From an uncultured Cocleimonas sp. (GTDB lineage: Bacteria; Pseudomonadota; Gammaproteobacteria; Thiotrichales; Thiotrichaceae), in the NCBI GenBank assembly GCA_938041705.1, contig CALISP010000308.1, forward strand, positions 1-8,623: a DNA stretch of 8,623 nucleotides. Reading direction: 5' to 3'. Both the position numbers and the translations under genes were made by a program. Position 1 is the stretch's first letter. The number at the start of each line of letters is the position of its first letter. The notes below the pieces were generated by a model, which was not told where the DNA came from, did no database searches, and was given only the letters and a program-made list of their open reading frames with translations. Below are positions 5,741 through 8,623 of the stretch, piece after piece.

Positions 5741-6304
5741 ATGTTACGTTTTTTTAAAATATTCATCCTACAGCTAAGTTTTATTTGGCTGTTTTTTTTG
5801 CCAATGCAAAGCTTCGCAGAGAATATTGACTTTAAAGATTTTAAACTAACAGGCTCTGCGAGTAATTTTCAGGTTAATACTCGAGTAGAGTTCGAGTTAA
5901 CGGAATATTTACGAAACGCTTTACAAAACGGCATATCACTAAATGCACGAATTCAGTTCCGTTTAGGCAAACATAATAGTTGGTGGTTTAATGATGACAC
6001 CCCTTTATTAACGGTCACTTACCAACTCAAATATCATGCTCTGAGTCGACATTATTTACTCTCCAGAAATGATACAAATCAACATTGGAATTTCTCTAAC
6101 CTACCCTCAGCTATAAGAAAATTAAGTGAATTACGCAAGTATTCTCTACCTGATATTACAAAATCTTTAGAGGACGGCGAATACTATATTTTAGCTGCTG
6201 CTGATATGGCTCCATCTTCCCTGGGGCTTCCACTTCGTTTTCAATCTCTTTTCAGTGATCAATACAAATTGACCAGTGAGGGTGTGTTGTGGCCCCTACC
6301 TTAA
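5741..6304 (+). CDS. Exported DUF4390-family protein
   Basis: This 187-residue protein fits the DUF4390 family, which has no established biochemical function and is regularly found just upstream of NtrY-like kinases. Residues 1-26 are a clear Sec signal peptide: Arg3 and Lys6, a hydrophobic core at 7-21 (ILQLSFIWLFFLP) and a probable cleavage after SFA (24-26). There is no lipobox cysteine, so the mature protein is probably soluble in the periplasm. The mature part is predicted mostly beta, with alternating hydrophobic residues (ISLNARIQFRLG, LLTVTYQLKYHALSRHYLL) and a tryptophan pair (WWF). The ATG at 5741 is the only possible start, because an in-frame TAA sits nine bases before it. Its last 16 bases overlap the start of the kinase gene, so the two are co-transcribed and probably translationally coupled. 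I infer a periplasmic accessory to the kinase's sensor domain; this is not shown by the sequence. Confidence 0.85.
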   Translation: MLRFFKIFILQLSFIWLFFLPMQSFAENIDFKDFKLTGSASNFQVNTRVEFELTEYLRNALQNGISLNARIQFRLGKHNSWWFNDDTPLLTVTYQLKYHALSRHYLLSRNDTNQHWNFSNLPSAIRKLSELRKYSLPDITKSLEDGEYYILAAADMAPSSLGLPLRFQSLFSDQYKLTSEGVLWPLP

Positions 6305-8505
6305 GAACATTCTTTTTTCAGATATTCCCTGTTTTAGTAACTTTTTTATTACTAGTCGCCTCATTTGTAATGTTGGGAATCTCTACCAAAGATCCAAATC
6401 AATCCAGCACAATTAATACTTGGCTAATACCGTTAAACATCACGGTATTGACAATATTAGCGTGTTTGATTATCTACAACGTCATTAAAGCGTTAAAACA
6501 CCTTCGCTCGAAAAGAGCAGGGTCTCGTTTTACTTTACGCCTAATGTACGCCTTTTCATTATTAACAATATTACCTGTGCTGGTAGTATCGTACTTTTCA
6601 ATGAATTTTATCGGAGACAGAATAGATAACTGGTTTGATGTGAAAATCGAGGGTGCCTTGGATGATTCACTTGAATTAGCAAGAAACTCTCTTGAAGTTA
6701 GAATGCGTCAGCATTTATTTAATCTAGAAAGAGTAGGAGAAGCATTATCTCGTGTTGATCAACTTGATTTCAACTCATTTATAGATCAACAAGCTAAAAC
6801 ATTGGGAGCTTTTGAAATTGCCTTATTTGATAGTAATAAACGCGTTTTAGTATACAGTAGTGAAGAAGCTGGAGCCCTTCTTCCAAATTATCCCACTGAA
6901 GATATTGTGCGTAAACTCACGACCAGAAGTTATATGTATCAGCTTGAGCCTGTTGGTGAAGATGGTTTATTTTCTCGTGTAGCAATATCTATATCGCCTA
7001 CAAACAATCGTGCCACTTTGATTTTAACTGCTTTATTTTCATTCTCGGATAAGGAGAGGATATTAGCCGATAATGTCCAAGATACTTACACTCAATATCA
7101 GGAAATCAGTTATCAAAAAGACCTGATAAAAAAAGGCTTTAGAATTACATTGCTGTTAATCATGCTGTTGTCTATGTTGTTTTCAATTTGGGCTGCATTT
7201 ATCTATTCCATTCGTCTTACTAAGCCAGTACGCAATCTTTTAGAAGCAACTCAAGCAGTTGCATCTGGTGACCTACAGAAAAAACTAGAAGTTGAGAAAA
7301 ATGATGATTTCAGTTTATTAGCCCGATCATTCAACATGATGACAGGGAGGCTTTCGACAGCCCAAGAAGAAAGTGCGGCAAGTCAACGCCAAGTCCAACG
7401 CCAGCATGACTATTTAACAACTGTCCTTGGCAGTCTGACATCAGGAGTTATAACACTAGATAATAATTTTGCAGTCCGACGAATAAACACTGCTGCGGAA
7501 AAATTATTCGATATTCGCCTACAAGACTTTAAAGGTAAATCTTTAAAGAAAGTGGCAAGCCAAACAGAAGGTTTATTACCGTTTTATGGTGCGGTAATGC
7601 CTTATTTATTAAAGTCAGCGAAAAGTGAATACGAACGCGATAAGGATTGGCAAATTGAAATCTCTCTTATTCTTGAGCATGCAAAACATAATTTAGTGTG
7701 CCGCGGATTGGTATTACCTGAGTTGATTGATGGTGAACTGGGCTATGTACTAGTCATAGATGATATTAGTGAAATGATACAAGCAGAGCATGATGCCGCA
7801 TGGGGTGAAGTTGCTAGACGTTTAGCTCATGAAATAAAAAATCCTCTAACGCCTATTCGCTTGTCTGCTGAAAGATTACAGCACAGATTAAAACCTAAGT
7901 TAGACAATGATGATGCAGAACTACTTCGGCGCATGAGCAATACCATCGTGCATCAAGTAGATAGTATGAAGACTATGGTAGATGCCTTTAGTGAATACGC
8001 TAGAACACCAGATTTATCACTCCGCAACATCAATATCAATGGCTTAATTAGAGAAGTTGTGGAGTTATATCGAATTAACCAATCAAATGCAGAAATCATT
8101 CTAGATCTAGATGGTTCGCCTATACTCCATATAGATGGAGATCGCATTAGACAATTGATGGTGAATTTAATAAAGAATGCCTTAGATGCGATGCATGACG
8201 ATAAAACTGTTGAAAACGCCGAAGATGATCCTAACAACTCATCAAAACTAACGATTTGCAGTATCATTGAATCAACCTCAGAAGGAAACAAACAATATAA
8301 ACTTACACTCTGCGATAATGGCCCAGGGATAGATGAAGAGTTACTGCCAAATTTATTTGAACCCTATAAAACAACTAAAACACAAGGTGGTGGTTTAGGC
8401 TTAGCCATAGTTAAAAGAATTGTAGAAGAACATGATGGCCGTGTAATTGCAAAAAATAATAATGATCAAGGAGCAAGTATTCATGTGTATTTACCTTATG
8501 AATAA
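6289..8505 (+). CDS. ntrY: NtrY-like membrane sensor histidine kinase
   Basis: This 738-residue kinase has the full NtrY layout. Transmembrane helices lie at about 8-30, 47-66, 86-106 and 284-306. The loop at 67-84 is rich in Lys/Arg and therefore cytoplasmic. Residues about 107-282 form the periplasmic sensor. HAMP follows (about 307-360), then PAS (about 375-495), then HisKA with the phospho-accepting His514 in RRLAHEIKNPLTPIRLSAERL (the P-x-x-R-L form typical of NtrY/NtrB). The ATPase domain shows the N box with Asn626 and Asn630, G1 DNGPG (676-680), F box FEPY (690-693) and G2 GGGLGL (700-705), so it looks catalytically intact. I chose the GTG start because GAGGG at 6278-6282 is a well-spaced Shine-Dalgarno. 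NtrYX systems are linked to nitrogen, redox or envelope responses in different bacteria; the signal here is unknown. Partner: the regulator 56 bases downstream. Confidence 0.93.
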   Translation: MAPTLRTFFFQIFPVLVTFLLLVASFVMLGISTKDPNQSSTINTWLIPLNITVLTILACLIIYNVIKALKHLRSKRAGSRFTLRLMYAFSLLTILPVLVVSYFSMNFIGDRIDNWFDVKIEGALDDSLELARNSLEVRMRQHLFNLERVGEALSRVDQLDFNSFIDQQAKTLGAFEIALFDSNKRVLVYSSEEAGALLPNYPTEDIVRKLTTRSYMYQLEPVGEDGLFSRVAISISPTNNRATLILTALFSFSDKERILADNVQDTYTQYQEISYQKDLIKKGFRITLLLIMLLSMLFSIWAAFIYSIRLTKPVRNLLEATQAVASGDLQKKLEVEKNDDFSLLARSFNMMTGRLSTAQEESAASQRQVQRQHDYLTTVLGSLTSGVITLDNNFAVRRINTAAEKLFDIRLQDFKGKSLKKVASQTEGLLPFYGAVMPYLLKSAKSEYERDKDWQIEISLILEHAKHNLVCRGLVLPELIDGELGYVLVIDDISEMIQAEHDAAWGEVARRLAHEIKNPLTPIRLSAERLQHRLKPKLDNDDAELLRRMSNTIVHQVDSMKTMVDAFSEYARTPDLSLRNININGLIREVVELYRINQSNAEIILDLDGSPILHIDGDRIRQLMVNLIKNALDAMHDDKTVENAEDDPNNSSKLTICSIIESTSEGNKQYKLTLCDNGPGIDEELLPNLFEPYKTTKTQGGGLGLAIVKRIVEEHDGRVIAKNNNDQGASIHVYLPYE

Positions 8506-8561
8506 TACTTTGAGTTGCTCTGTTAATAAAATCTTGAACAGATTTAGAGAAGAGGTAGCGC

Positions 8562-8623
8562 ATGACAGCTAAATATATTCTTATCGTAGATGATGAGCCG
8601 GATATTAGACAATTAGTTAGCGA
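8562..8623 (+). CDS. ntrX: NtrX-like response regulator, first 20 codons, runs off the right edge
   Basis: The ATG at 8562 is preceded by a good Shine-Dalgarno (AGAGG, 8551-8555, six bases before the start). The visible 20 residues, MTAKYILIVDDEPDIRQLVS, are the opening beta strand and acidic pocket (Asp10, Asp11) of a CheY-type receiver domain. The phospho-acceptor Asp and any further domains lie outside the window. It follows the NtrY-like kinase by 56 bases with no terminator, so it is almost certainly the cognate regulator. NtrX itself (receiver, AAA+, helix-turn-helix) is inferred from that pairing; the visible part proves only a receiver. Confidence 0.85.
   Translation, partial: MTAKYILIVDDEPDIRQLVS

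Noticed and set aside
7953..8291. 112-codon minus-strand ORF inside the kinase gene
   Set aside because: It is antisense to the conserved kinase core and its protein shows no recognisable motif; a shadow frame.
8520..8541. CTGTT/AACAG inverted repeat between kinase and regulator
   Set aside because: Five-base arms with a 12-base loop and no T-run; expected by chance, and the genes look co-transcribed.

Overview
The window is an AT-rich stretch of bacterial chromosome. Gene order and protein families point to a gammaproteobacterium. The order dprA, LysM protein, def, fmt, rsmB, with the first two on the opposite strand, is the arrangement known from Pseudomonas and relatives. The module 'DUF4390 protein, NtrY-like kinase, NtrX-like regulator' directly after rsmB is found in several other gammaproteobacterial and betaproteobacterial lineages. 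Nothing allows a confident genus. There is no tRNA, rRNA, IS element, prophage or CRISPR array.

Layout. Positions 1-997 (minus) hold the first 332 codons of dprA, which runs off the left edge. A strong hairpin-plus-U6 terminator at 1044-1068 separates it from the upstream gene at 1129-2364 (minus), a LysM protein matching TsaP, the pilus-secretin-associated protein, here with a lipoprotein signal. The 290-base region 2365-2654 is divergent and must carry promoters for both directions. To the right on the plus strand follow def (2655-3164), fmt (3261-4193) and rsmB (4269-5558), then a 182-base gap, a small exported DUF4390 protein (5741-6304), an NtrY-like membrane histidine kinase (6289-8505, start overlapping the previous gene) and the first 20 codons of an NtrX-like response regulator (8562 to the right edge).

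How the genes work together. Fmt formylates initiator Met-tRNA and Def removes the formyl group from new proteins. RsmB methylates C967 of 16S rRNA, so def-fmt-rsmB is a translation-initiation and ribosome-maturation cluster. The DUF4390 protein, NtrY-like kinase and NtrX-like regulator look like one envelope-sensing signalling unit with its own promoter. DprA (incoming single-stranded DNA) and TsaP (type IV pilus secretin) both touch natural transformation, but a terminator lies between them.

The coding content is ordinary; the most interesting signals are in the gaps. (1) A purine-rich motif, AAAGTRRRGGRGTGTC, occurs three times: after def (inverted), just before rsmB, and after rsmB. (2) The first two copies can pair as a continuous 16-base RNA duplex that would bury the G-rich ribosome-binding site of rsmB. 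A local hairpin after def uses some of the same bases, so the two structures are mutually exclusive. (3) The DUF4390 gene appears leaderless: an extended -10 box ends six bases before its only possible ATG, and an 18-base palindrome overlaps that box. No complete, clearly new multi-gene system is visible.
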